Shown here piece after piece: positions 22,431-33,229 of a DNA stretch of 64,000 nucleotides; positions within the stretch are counted from its first letter, which is position 1, and each line of letters begins with the position of its first letter. Position numbers and translations under genes: made by a program. The notes beneath the pieces were generated by a model that had not been told where the DNA came from, did not search any database, and saw nothing but the letters and a program-made list of their open reading frames with translations. The stretch covers positions 181,487 through 245,486 of the forward strand of contig JACTAT010000147.1 in assembly GCA_014526335.1 (NCBI GenBank), read 5' to 3'. Origin of the DNA: Chrysaora quinquecirrha. Lineage: Eukaryota > Cnidaria > Scyphozoa > Semaeostomeae > Pelagiidae.

Positions 22431-25400
22431 GGTTAGTTAGCTAGTTACCTAGTTATTTAGCTGGCTAAGTTAGTCAGTGCATCGGCTAATTAGCTAGTGA
22501 GTTAGTCAGGTAGTTCGCTAGATTGTAAGTCAGTTAGTTAAGTTAATTAGCTAGTTAGTTGCTTAGGTAATCAGTTAGTTAGTGGAAGCTTCCATTTGGA
22601 ATAAAGATCAAGCCGCTTTCCAGAATAAAGAAGAGAGTTTACTTTTACAACAAGTTATTTTAAGAAGATTTTTCATTTGATATTAGCTGATATTTTGAAT
22701 AATGGACAGGTTTCCGCTTTTGACAACAAAGGTTTGAATAAACCTTTTGCACGAAAGGTCCATGCGGTAATATTGTAAGCCAAGGTATAAATAATGTACC
22801 CTTCATTCCTTGCAAAACTTTCTCCAGTAAACTATATTAAAATAAACAGATGGAAATCGCTTCTAAAAAATTAATGCTAAAATACCTGAGGAACAGCTTT
22901 TCTCATTATCATTTTGTACTCGTCCTTTGTTATATCCTTTGATTTGTAATATTGCTTTAGGATAACTTTGCACTCTTGTTCAACTCTAGACTGCCTTACC
23001 AAATAATCAACCATTTTGTCCTGCAGGGAAAACGTTTACATTTAATAAGGTTCTTGAAAGAATGAAAATATTGAATAAGGTTGTCAATGGCAAGCATTGG
23101 TTTTAAGGAGGTAATAATTAAGAGTATGTGCGGCAAGTTGCGTTCAGATGAAGGATGAGTCAGGGAAATCAGGAAAGTCGTTTCATACATCAATGTAAAC
23201 TAGGGAACAGTAAAACATGCCAATTTAAGCAAGGGCAAAGAAAGTATTGGCTCTTGTAATATCGAGTTTAACAAAATGGAAATTATTCAAGAAGTCAAGG
23301 AAATTATTAAAATCATTATGATAGAATTAATATTCAACGGAAGGAAATTAATGTAGAACTTACGGGAATATGGACCAGATCATTAATTGAAAATCAATGC
23401 TTTAAGAAGTCTATACTTTCGAAAAAAGGGCAACCTTCCATTGTTAATTACAGGTTAAACAATGAACACAAAAATGTGCAAGACTTTCCTTTTTACTCAC
23501 CCCTTTATTTTTAGTATCTGCAGAATTGATCTTGCTTCCATGACCACGCATTGACTTTTTGTTTTCTTCTTTCTTTCTCTTATGGCGTACTGCTTCCTGT
23601 TTTGATTTAGCTTTGATAATTTTCTCCCATGTTGGGTTCTCAAAGCCTGAAAAGGGATCTTTTAGCCTGAGCTGTACAGTTTCTCTGAGCACATCTTGCT
23701 TTAGAATACTTTGATCTATAGGAGACAGATCTATTTCCATGATACTTTGATCTTCTGGATTATAAGGAGAATCATTCTCACTTTCAATATGATAATAGCT
23801 TTCAAACTGACTTGCTTCAGTATCTCCTGTGAACTCACCCGGAGGTGTATGTGGTCTCTTGAAGCCTTGCTCATCAGGAGTTAGCTGATCAGGTGATTTT
23901 CTCATCAATGCTTTGTCAGGGGAAGAGTCAGTATCGAACAACAAGGGTATTTTTGATTTATCTAATTTCTTCTTTTGATTTGGGCTGTCTTGCAAATGCA
24001 ACTCTCCAGCGATTTCAATTTGAGACTCATCGTTGATATCTAAACCAGGAATGGAAGAAAATTCCAGGCCTGGAATAATTTCTTTCTTGATATCAATGTT
24101 AAGATCTCCTGTTTCAGGTTCAGTGGGTTTCTCTTCATTATTCTTGTTGTCTGTTGACGTTTTAGATTCTCTAATAGACACACCATCTACATTTGAGACC
24201 AATGGGGTCTTTAGGAGTATGGGTGATGTTAATTTTGGACTAGTATCAGAAGCATCACCATGTCCTAGCACTTTTGCAAATCCATCGTTCTCCTTCGCAG
24301 GTTGGTCTTGTTGTGAGAAAATGTCATCAAACAGATCATCTTTGGTTTTTCTACAATGAAAAAATTAACTGTCTAATTGAAACAATGTAGCAATACCATG
24401 TGTAGGCTAGGTTAATCAAAAAAATTAAAAACATTTTGTTGGTTGTCAATTGCTGGCCAAAGGAAAGTATGCAGTGAGCTTGACCTTGCATGAGTAATGG
24501 TAAAATAATTCATAGCAATTAAAGATTAAAAGTCCATTGTCAAATTAGGTTATTTATGTACATAATGAAATGTGATCATTCATGTTTGTGATTAAAGATT
24601 TATAATGCATGGCCAAATGGGTGCAACAACCAAATTCTGAACAAATTCAGTAAAACATGATGAGTTTCTACCATCCAGTGTTCATTGATTGGCAGATAAT
24701 AAGGCTTATCAGCATTATTGTTTTATGGATAGATACCAAAACCATCTAAGCAACTTGTGTATTTTGGTATACTGGGCAGCCCCTTATAGTGTGACCTGGT
24801 GACAGCCCTGTGTCTGAATGGTTACTAATATTTTGGGAAAGCTTTGAAATTTATCATTTTCGGCAAAAGCATCCAATCTACAATCACGGACAAAATTGTT
24901 GAGACTATATTGAAAATGTACCTTCACATACTGTAACTTATTGGCTTACTTTGCCCCCCTCCCCCTGTTCAATGTTGATAATTTTGTTTCATTTGCCATG
25001 GAATTGAGCGACCCATCATGGGGACATAATATCTATCAAGAAAGATTTTAAAAAGAAATCAACATTGAATGGGGGAGGGGGGCAGAGACATTGACCCCCA
25101 ATCAACATGATTGAGTATTTGTCTCAGCATATTTTGTCCATGATTATAGTTAGCTCTGCCAGTCAAAAATTGGAAATATAATTAGAAATATAAATTTTCT
25201 GATTAGATTTGTCATTCATGATAAATATAATTACAAACATAAATATATTTTTCTGGCTTACTAAAAGAAGGAAAGGAAGTACAATATATTTTTACCTCAA
25301 TGGTGTTTTCAAATCTGGTTCATCCTTGATGACATCATGCCCTTGGTTTTTCTCTTCTCCATCCTTTGAAACATTATCTGGAGCAGATGACTCATTTTCT

Positions 25401-27788
25401 TTAGACATGGCCTCATCAACTAGATCATCTTTATTTGCTGTTTTTCTCATTGTTTCCTCATCCTCTTCACTTCTCTCTTCAACCCCTCGTAACTCTTCAT
25501 CTAATTTATGTGCCTGTTCTTTACTAAAAAGTTTGAATGTCCTTTTCTCTTCGGAGTTGGGAACATTATTTGGGATTTTGTTTGCATTCTCTAATACCTC
25601 AATCTTCTCCAATTTTTCAGCTACTCCTTTTTCATTTACTACGTCAAAGTTTATTTTTGCCTCTAGCATTTCCTCAATAGTTTCTGGACTGCATATCTTA
25701 TCCAAGCTTCCATCAACCTCCCCTAAAACAGAAGTTTCATTGCACTTCTCTTTGCCTAGTTCCTTTGGGCTAGTAATATCAGGGTCTTCAATAGAAGTTC
25801 GGAGTTTGTCACCATCTTTACCATCATTGCTTTGACTAAGACTCTCTTGATAAGAACTCTGTTGAATCTCCTTCAAATCCTTATTTACATTATCCATTGA
25901 CTTAATCTTTTTACTCAGTAACTGTTTTTCTTTTTCAATTTCCTTTTCAAGATCACTTAATCTCTCAAATTCACTATCTGTGTCTTCATTCACAATAATC
26001 GTCTCCTTATTTTCTTCAGGGTTTTCAACACACTCCCTTCCATTTTCTTCTGCATCATCTTGTTCATCATCATCATCATATACTCTTAGACCAATTAACT
26101 GTTCATTTTTTGTCTGGATGGCAGGAGTAATTTCATTGTTAGAATCATTCTTATGAGAAGAATTATCATTAGAACCATCAAACACAATTACATTTGAAAT
26201 GCTTTCTTTCTTCTTACTAATACTGTCAAGAGGTGAGAGTGGTTTCATAGGACTGACATGGCTTTCTGCTATTTTCTGGTTTTCATTCACCCCAGTCTTA
26301 CTTGTACTCTTGTCCTTTAAAGTGTGTTTCTTTGATTGGGAGTGCTGTTCTGGACTTCGTGATCTCTTGTCTTTGGTATGATGTTTCTTATGTTTAGATT
26401 TACTTTTATCTTTCTTCTCTGTTTCACTATGCTTCTTTTTCTTATGTTTAGAATGTGATGAAGAATGACTTCGTCTGCGAGTTCTTTCAGTGCTGTGGCT
26501 CTTTCTTTTATGCTTTTTGTGATCATCATCATCTTCTTCAACCTCCTTACGATCCTTTTTGTGTTTCTTTTTATCATGCTTTGACTTTTGATCTCTCTCT
26601 TTTTTCTTCTTATCTTCAGATTTTTCTGAGCGTTTATACCTTTTTCTTTCTGTACTTTCTGAATCAGAACTTGAAGATCGTTGATGGCTATGCTTTCTCT
26701 TGCGTTTGGACACTTTCTTGGAGCTTTCTCTACTGTCATCTCTGGTTGAATGTTTCCTCTCCACTTTACTGGATAATGTCTCTCTAGGTTTTGAAACTTC
26801 TTTAGCTTTACTTTTTAGGTGCTTTTCTTTTTTCTCACTTGAACATTTATCAACTGCTAAATCCCTACTTGATTTGTTAGCCCTATGAGACACTTCTTTG
26901 TTTCTATCTGATTTATCTGATATGGAACTCCTTTCTTTCCTCTTATCCTGAGTCACAGATTTCTCTTTTTCTTTACCCACATCTTTCTTTTTAAAACTAG
27001 ATTCAGAAATTTCTGCTAATATAGACTTACTTTCACTTATTCTTTTCTTACTAGAAAGTAAAGAATTGTCAACATGTTTTCAGAAGGATTTTATCCATTT
27101 TACTATATTTTCCTGAAGGTTTTTTATCCAATGTACTATGTTTTTCTTGATTTTTTGTATTTTTTATTCGTTCAGGTGATTTAGAAAAGTGATCTTTCTT
27201 CTTTTTCTTATGTTTCTTCCTTTCAAGATTATCATCTTCAGAATGACTATCTTCTTCAGTTTCTTTCTTTCTTTTTTTATCTTTTGACTTGTGTTTCTTT
27301 GGGCTATCATGAAGATTGCTAGATGAATTTTTCTTCACAACTTTTTCATGTGTTTTTCTCATGTTGTCATCATCTACCTTCTCTTGACTATGTTTTTCTT
27401 TATTTGTCTTCTCAGATTCAAAATCATTAACATCATCCACAGAACCATGATGATCACGATCATTTTCATCATCTTTAACAATTTTGACAGTCCTCTCTTC
27501 CAAATGAGCATCATTTTCTTTAAAAGCAGGTACAAATTTAGCAGTTCTTGATGACACAGTAGTGATTTTTGATTCATCTTCACCACTCAAGACATCTTTC
27601 TTCCTCGACTCAAAAATTGCTGCAACTGCATTCCTCACAGATTCCTGTTTACTGCCCAAGGAGGAATCAAGGGTTTCCTTATCATCATCCAGGGAAAAAT
27701 CATCATCCTGATTAGATTGCAGTGACAAAGGGCTCTCTGGGTTGTAGAGCGGGCTCTCTGGATCATAAGGAGCATCCATTTCTGACAC
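21455..27788 (-). CDS. Lys/Ser-rich nuclear protein, SCAF1/SCAF11/PHRF1-like C-terminus
   Basis: Exons are 25296-27788, 23501-24350, 22886-23020 and 21455-21673. The protein starts MSEMDAPYDPESP, is acidic, then is very rich in KKHKK/RSHS-type basic-serine runs, then acidic again. The last about 117 residues hold a helical stretch (KVILKQYYKSKDITKDEYK, IMRKAV) like the C-terminal conserved region of SCAF1, SCAF11 and PHRF1, which associate with the RNA polymerase II CTD and splicing. A role in transcription-coupled RNA processing is inferred. Exon 1 as given has two single-T losses, at 27077-27080 and 27089-27092. The duplicated copy has one more T at each place and reads through, and with those bases the phases fit (1232 aa). 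The breaks therefore look like sequencing error rather than decay. A possible ATTAAA polyadenylation signal lies at 21380-21385. Confidence 0.8.
21755..22585. repeat. GTTA/TTAG microsatellite of about 830 bp
   Basis: A long imperfect array of GTTA units with many substitutions and short breaks fills most of the last intron of the SCAF-like gene. Confidence 0.9.
24878..25148. mobile_element. TIR/foldback element in SCAF-like intron 1
   Basis: The left terminus CTACAATCACGGACAAAATT is mirrored by the right terminus ATTTTGTCCATGATTATAG. Internal inverted stretches CCCCCTCCCCCTGTTCAATG and CATTGAATGGGGGAGGGG also pair. It is non-coding. A partial copy sits at the tandem-duplication junction (33126-33229). 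Confidence 0.75.
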
Positions 27789-28343
27789 AAACGTTCTCGC
27801 TTTTTAGGCCTAAAAGTCAGCGCAGACTAACCTCCCTAAAAAAGTTACCTATACAAACAAATACATGCAAATTTCTCCACTTAAAACTTACAAAAGTGCA
27901 ACATCATAATTTGTGAAAATGATCTGAGTTTAATACTACTCGCAATCAGAACTATTTCCCAGAAATTTTACCACATAATATCACAACTTCTGTTTTCCTC
28001 GCCATGCACACCAGACTCAGTCAGCCAGTGGCTCGCATGCGCATGCACACACACGAAACAAACACAAAGGAGGAATGGCACTTGTTGAATTGAATTGCAG
28101 TAGGATGATCGCGGGACAAAGACGATTCAGGAAGAGAACAGGTGTGAAGGTCAGGTCCAAAATAGAGTAAACAGGACAGAAACAGAAAAAAAATATAAAT
28201 AGAATTATGTCTTGGGTTTGGTTAGATGGGAAAGACGTAAAATATTTGATTTTAACGTCCTCCAATTTTCGCCGAAATTACACTACAGCAGGACGCAGGT
28301 CAAAAATCAATTCTCAAATCAAACAAAGATTTCTTCTTTTTTA

Positions 28344-28796
28344 TCAGGCATGAAGCTTTTGACGTAACTGTGTTATCATTTCGCTATCCTCTTCACAGTT
28401 CCTCTCAAATTTCTCTTCAGGACTCTGGGTATTCCGCGTACATTTTCTTTTCCCATTTTCCCCGGACAAATCGATTTCCTCTGAAATGTGCAATTAAGGA
28501 GAAACTTCAAAATCCCTGTTGGTGGTCGACCCTGCGTTTAATCGAGTAGATTTGCTCGTTGAAAGTCTATTTCTCAATATCCTCCTCCTCAGTTTCTCAG
28601 GTCCTGTCACGGAATGGTGCACCTCAGAAAAGGTTATTGACAAATCAAATATCGATCGAACGGCACACGCGCAGAAATGTTGAAGTAGAACTTCTGTCGA
28701 TTTCTCCTCTGCCCCGCTGCTGTCCAAGTTTGTTTTCTTTTCTGGCCAGAATGTATTGAGCAGAAAGCTCTCAATGTAGTGGCGGTTGTTGTCCAT
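28344..28796 (-). CDS. Small hypothetical protein, copy A
   Basis: Proposed exons are 28531-28796 (starts MDNNRHYIESFLLNTFWPEKK) and 28344-28480 (ends MITQLRQKLHA). The acceptor TTTCAG is good, but the donor AGG|GTCGAC is weak. Without splicing the first frame continues to a stop at 28494 (100 aa). This copy has two T-runs (28443-28452) each one base shorter than copy B, which breaks the exon 2 frame; copy B gives an open 134-aa product. The gene lies about 550 bp upstream of the SCAF-like start on the same strand. I recognise no domain. The second half is charged and probably helical. Confidence 0.5.
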
Positions 28797-29426
28797 GCTC
28801 GATTCTTCATTGCGCTAATTAATACAATATGATATGCTAGTGGCACAATAATAGAATGAAGAAGATACAGAATGGCAAATATCTTACTGATTCTAAATAT
28901 TCAATAAGCAATATTCCGTGAGAATACAAGGTAGATTGCTAAAACATAAGAGTGCTGTTAAAATATAAAATGATACAAGTAATAAAATATTTAAGAATAA
29001 AAAAAATGAAAAAGGATAAGAAGCCCGGATGGGGAAGATTTTAGCGGTGAGTTGTCAATTGTGCAAAAACTTACGATGCGTTAGAGAAGAGAATTGAAAA
29101 CCCGAAGTAAGAACACTGATCCAAAACAGCATGGACGTGTAAAAAGAAGGGCTTTTGTTTCGGGAGTCATATTCTGGCCATACTGTAGTTAAATTGTGCC
29201 TTCTGTGGAGGATTGACCTTCATACAGTTTTATTAGGGGATCTACTGTGACCCTAAGGTGAAACCCCAAAAAACCTATAAACTCTCACCTAAGCAAAAGA
29301 AGGTATCGATCAATAGCTATTTACAAAGCAGCGATAAAAGGGCTCTGGGAAAGGCTTCTATTACATACAGACAGCTTTGAATAACATAAAACTTTAGGCA
29401 GCATAGCGTAATAAAGATAAAAAGAG
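28797..29426. other. Intergenic, small gene to orphan SLC5 3' exons (copy A)
   Basis: This AT-rich stretch probably contains the small gene's 5' flank and the 3' untranslated region of the duplicated SLC5 terminal exon. It also contains AATAAA on the minus strand at 29229-29234. I see nothing else. Confidence 0.5.
29229..29234 (-). terminator. Candidate polyadenylation signal AATAAA (copy A)
   Basis: The hexamer lies about 190 nt downstream of the stop of the orphan SLC5 terminal exon. It matches the equivalent site at 36517-36522. Confidence 0.4.
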
Positions 29427-32029
29427 TTAAGCTGAATGTTCATGAAACATCATGCCTTTATTTGAATCAGATGACTCATTGTGTTCCTTCAATTCCTCCT
29501 TTCCATTTGTTGCCTCTGCTTTCTTGCTTTCATTCAGTGTAACAAGAGTAATCTGGAATTCGAAGAAAATATAGTAAAAATCCGCAGCAATAAATGAGCG
29601 TATACGACTTAAAAACTTTTAATCAGTGTGAATGAATCTGAATGAATCTAGGGCGACTGCCAGAATGAAACTTGCTCGATAAAACATTAGATAGTAAGTT
29701 TAGAGTGCAAAGAACCCACACCATCTGCCTCCCTTAACATAAGAAACAAGACGTCTCGAAATACAGGTTTTTACTGTAGGGGAACATTAGTGAAATAAAT
29801 GAACATTGTATAAATCATAAAAAAGCAAATTCGAGTTGAATTAACGTTGACAACGAAAGCACGAGTGGTCTCAAGAAATTAAAATACTCATTAACGAATA
29901 CTGATCCAGTCTACTTATAGAGTTCAAGCCCTAGAAAACATTAACGAAACTTCACGCAGATATTGCAGTAAAAATGTTTTGAAATGTCGATTATCAAATA
30001 TCAATAACAAAATCTTAACCTAATTTAGTAATTTTACTGAATTTCTTGCCTATGATAAATGAAGCAAGCGAATGGTATAGGGTTGGTATGGTTTTCCTAT
30101 ATTTCCCCTATAGTCTATATTTCCCTATAGTCTCTCATTATTAATTGGAATAGAAGAAACTTTATGCAGGCATAAGCGTCAATTGTTACTTATGGGGAAA
30201 TGAAGAATTGGTTTTCCAATGGTCTAAAATTTTCTTTTTGGCAATTTCGTAAATCCGTGGTCTCAAAGTAGCTAATTTCAGCGTTTGATACAGAGTGCTT
30301 GATACACAAGACAAGTCCGAATATCAGGCTTATGAACAAAAGGTGCCCTTCAACCTTTGTTAATTGAAAAACGACAATATAAGAGACAAAGGGATATAAA
30401 CACTTGAAGAGAGGGGATTAAAATTCACATAACAGTTGTCAAAACTACATACCCCACCACCAGATGACGCTTTTTCGTCTTCATAATCAGAAGAGTCGTG
30501 ACGAAAGTTGAATCGTTGTGGTCTCCAGGCTCTGGGCAGCAATGACCAAAAGAAACCCTTGTAGTCGAATAGCAAATTTGGGTCGACTTCATAAGACTTT
30601 CCAGGACCTGAATGAAAAATACTGCGTAAGAATTTCAGATCATTTTTGTAAGATTTGCCTGTTCCTCTCAGGCAATCCTTGTTATAAGAAATGCCGGATA
30701 AAAGCAAATACGCAGCATCGCACATATCTTAATACAGTAGGAGGTAAAATAGCAGAAATACCCTTTGGGGCCAAAATTTTTCTCCTTCTTCCTCACAGTA
30801 AAACTATTTTACCCGAAAATTTAAGGACAATGGAACTTTTTGTCCCTAAACTGAGACCACGATTTTGACCACAATTTGCCCCTAAATTGTCCATAAAACC
30901 ACCATAATTCGTCCCTAAATTCTCAGGTTACTTTTCCACTGTATTAAAATCCTGATTGTCCCTAAATTGCCCTAAACTATCCCCAAATTTAGGGCCATTG
31001 TATGTTGCCTATTGTTCAAGAAATACCACTAGAGATTTCGAGTAATTATTACCATTTATGTATCAGTTATAATTGATAATAGCATCACAATGACATCACA
31101 AGGAGCTCCTTGTTTCGTTTTTACTTTTTCATTAATTTTGAGGCTCTGGCACCCTTGCAATGTCCTTATTGTCCGAGGAAACAACATGAAGTTCCTGTAC
31201 TGTTCAACAACTTGAGACGTGAATGGGACATAAAACACTGCTGTCCGCGCGGAAAAGAATTTGCGTTTCTCTCAATATGCATTATACTAAGACTGGCAAA
31301 AATTTCATTGTTAAAAAACGCGCGCAAGTAAAGTCATCTAGCTACATTGAAAACTGCATATCCAATATTGGAAAATATCTATTTGTGTTCAGTTTATCTA
31401 AGTTTATCTAAATTTATATTTCAATTTGTGCTGAGCTGCGTTTAGTCAAAGTGAACAAATTGGTTGCCTTTTGGGAAGCAAAACCAATACGGCAACCACC
31501 TGCTACATTGCAATGTAAAAAATTTATCACAAAACAAAAAAGCAGCTTTACTGGATCACTTATCAATTTGAACCAGTAGTCCATTTTTTACCTTGTCCAT
31601 TTAATTATAATTATTTCAATTCGACTAGTGATTTAATATTGACCTGTCGTAAATGTATGTACTAAACTTCTCAGTTGTCTCTTTTCTGGATTAAGTTGCT
31701 CTGTCGTTGCTGTAATGAAATGTTGTTGACGTTGCAATTTTATTTTCGGTAGCCCCATCGGTCTTTTGAGTTGAACTAAGCCGAGAAAGGTTGAGTTGAG
31801 TCAAATCAAATAGGAGCCCATCAATTGAAAAAACGAAGCCGAAGAAAACGTGGACGTTCAATGTAATATAAGCAGATTTCATAATATATCAAATATTATT
31901 ATTTTGCTGACTCAACAATAAAACTCACCGAAAATCCAACTGAAAAGCACACCAGCAACAAAAGTGAAAGACACTCCGATGGCAGCATACCACAGATATG
32001 AAATACTGTAAAAGTCTGCAAGTGGCGTG
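29427..32029 (-). pseudogene. Orphan last three exons of the SLC5 transporter
   Basis: Exons 31929-32029, 30453-30607 and 29427-29552 duplicate exons 13-15 of the intact gene, with splice sites preserved. No upstream SLC5 exon lies between them and the second copy, because the tandem duplication starts within a downstream gene. The fragment encodes the last transmembrane segment and the cytoplasmic tail only. It has no promoter of its own that I can see. Read-through from the intact gene could include it. Confidence 0.85.
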
Positions 32030-32425
32030 CTGCAACAATAAAGTACGAAAGACAAATGACACATAGGCTTTCCAACATTGTATAACTCGATGGTTTTATC
32101 ATAAACTGAAACAATTTGATCAAGGCCTCGTCTCGAATAAGCTCCATGTTTAATCGTTGCAGTTTCTCCAGATTAAGTCAAAATTCATAACTTTTAAATG
32201 TACTAATTCATTCAACGTATTTTGTCAGATATCTTATCAATTTTTAAGATATTTGGTTGGCGTGGATATTGCCATGGTCTACAGCGCATAACGGGGTTGG
32301 TATCACAACAGTAAGCTTTTGTTTTGTGTACACTTGGTCATGCATTCTGTTGTTTAAAAAGTACATCCTCCGTTTATCTGGTTGGAAGGTTGACTTCTAA
32401 ATATAGGCTTTGTAGAGTCAACTAG

Positions 32426-32506
32426 ACTTGCCCCGTCGCGTTTCGGCGCGGGTTTTGCGCTTCGCGGGTCACTTCGGACCTTGCAAGGGTCGCCAGTAGA
32501 CGGGGA
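32426..32506. other. Compact GC-rich hairpin cluster (copy A)
   Basis: A GC-rich island of about 80 bp is bounded by CCCCGTC and GACGGGG, which can pair. Inside are small stem-loops: GCG-TTTCGG-CGC, GCG-CTT-CGC, GGTC-ACTTCG-GACC and CTTGCAAG. The composition is very unlike the surrounding intron. It is also present in copy B at 39716-39795. Its function is unknown. Confidence 0.35.
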
Positions 32507-32618
32507 CATTCTAAAATAATGAATCAGCTGGTAAATTATCAGATAAAAAATGACACATTCGTCTGTTTTTAGTGGCACAAGACTGCACACATCAAAGACG
32601 GGTTAGCCCAAAATACGC

Positions 32619-32627
32619 TATCATCAT

Positions 32628-32658
<31 letters not shown>

Positions 32659-32665
32659 GTCATCA
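32619..32665. repeat. ATC trinucleotide microsatellite (copy A)
   Basis: This is a run of ATC units. A second short run lies at 32779-32802. Both recur in copy B at about 39908-39955 and 40064-40090. Confidence 0.85.
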
Positions 32666-33125
32666 AGTTTATGTCGTTGGCTGGAGTTGTCGAAATAATT
32701 AAAGTTTATGTCATCTTAAAAATCAATAAATTGATAATGCAATGTCTAAATTATTTATTGTCGTTCTCATTCTGAAATCATCATCATCATCATCATCATC
32801 ATCTAGACTCACTCCATAAGTCCCTCTACTTCGCTCGATGTTGTTGTTGTTGTTTTCTACAATCGCTCAGTGAGGAGTGACAAATCAAAATAATAAGGGG
32901 AGCGCAAACAAGAGACTCGTGTAGTGAGTCTAATCATAATCATCTTTATTTCTGTTTTTAGAATACGAATAATTACATGAAGTAGAAAATCTAGAAAAAA
33001 GCATTTTAAAGCGGCCAAAAAACGTCAATCCTTTAGTAGGAGCGATAGTAGGAACGGGTATAAGATGCCACGGAAAAACTCATGCGGCAATGACAGGTGA
33101 AAGAGCGAGCAACGGATCTTTAAGA

Positions 33126-33229
33126 ATGAAATCCGTGCAAAAGTAATCAACATTGAATGGGGAGGGGGAAAACACATGGAATCAATATGAGTATTTGTCT
33201 GCTCAGCATATTTTGTCCATGATTGTAGC
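33126..33229. mobile_element. Duplication junction: partial TIR element
   Basis: The 104 bp between the two 7.18 kb copies read through ATCAACATTGAATGGGGAG to the terminus TTTTGTCCATGATTGTAG. They resemble the right half of the element at 24878-25148, but with several differences and small deletions. The junction therefore lies at a transposable-element end. Confidence 0.7.

Larger units (their letters stand above)
25948..33125. repeat. Tandem duplication, copy A (7178 bp)
   Basis: This segment is nearly identical to 33230-40412, offset 7281-7290 bp. It begins inside exon 1 of the SCAF-like gene and ends in what corresponds to an SLC5 intron. The differences I compared are almost all one-base changes in homopolymer length, such as four versus five T. 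Confidence 0.95.

Noticed and set aside
25209..25835. Ser/Phe-rich plus-strand frame of 208 codons
   Set aside because: It is the antisense shadow of the Lys/Ser/Glu-rich exon of the SCAF-like gene. The same goes for 24033-24359 and 26455-26787.
30740..31010. GTCCCTAAATTG repeats next to SLC5 exon 14 (copy A) as a TIR element
   Set aside because: The motif recurs irregularly, but the ends do not form a clear inverted pair and no target duplication was found.
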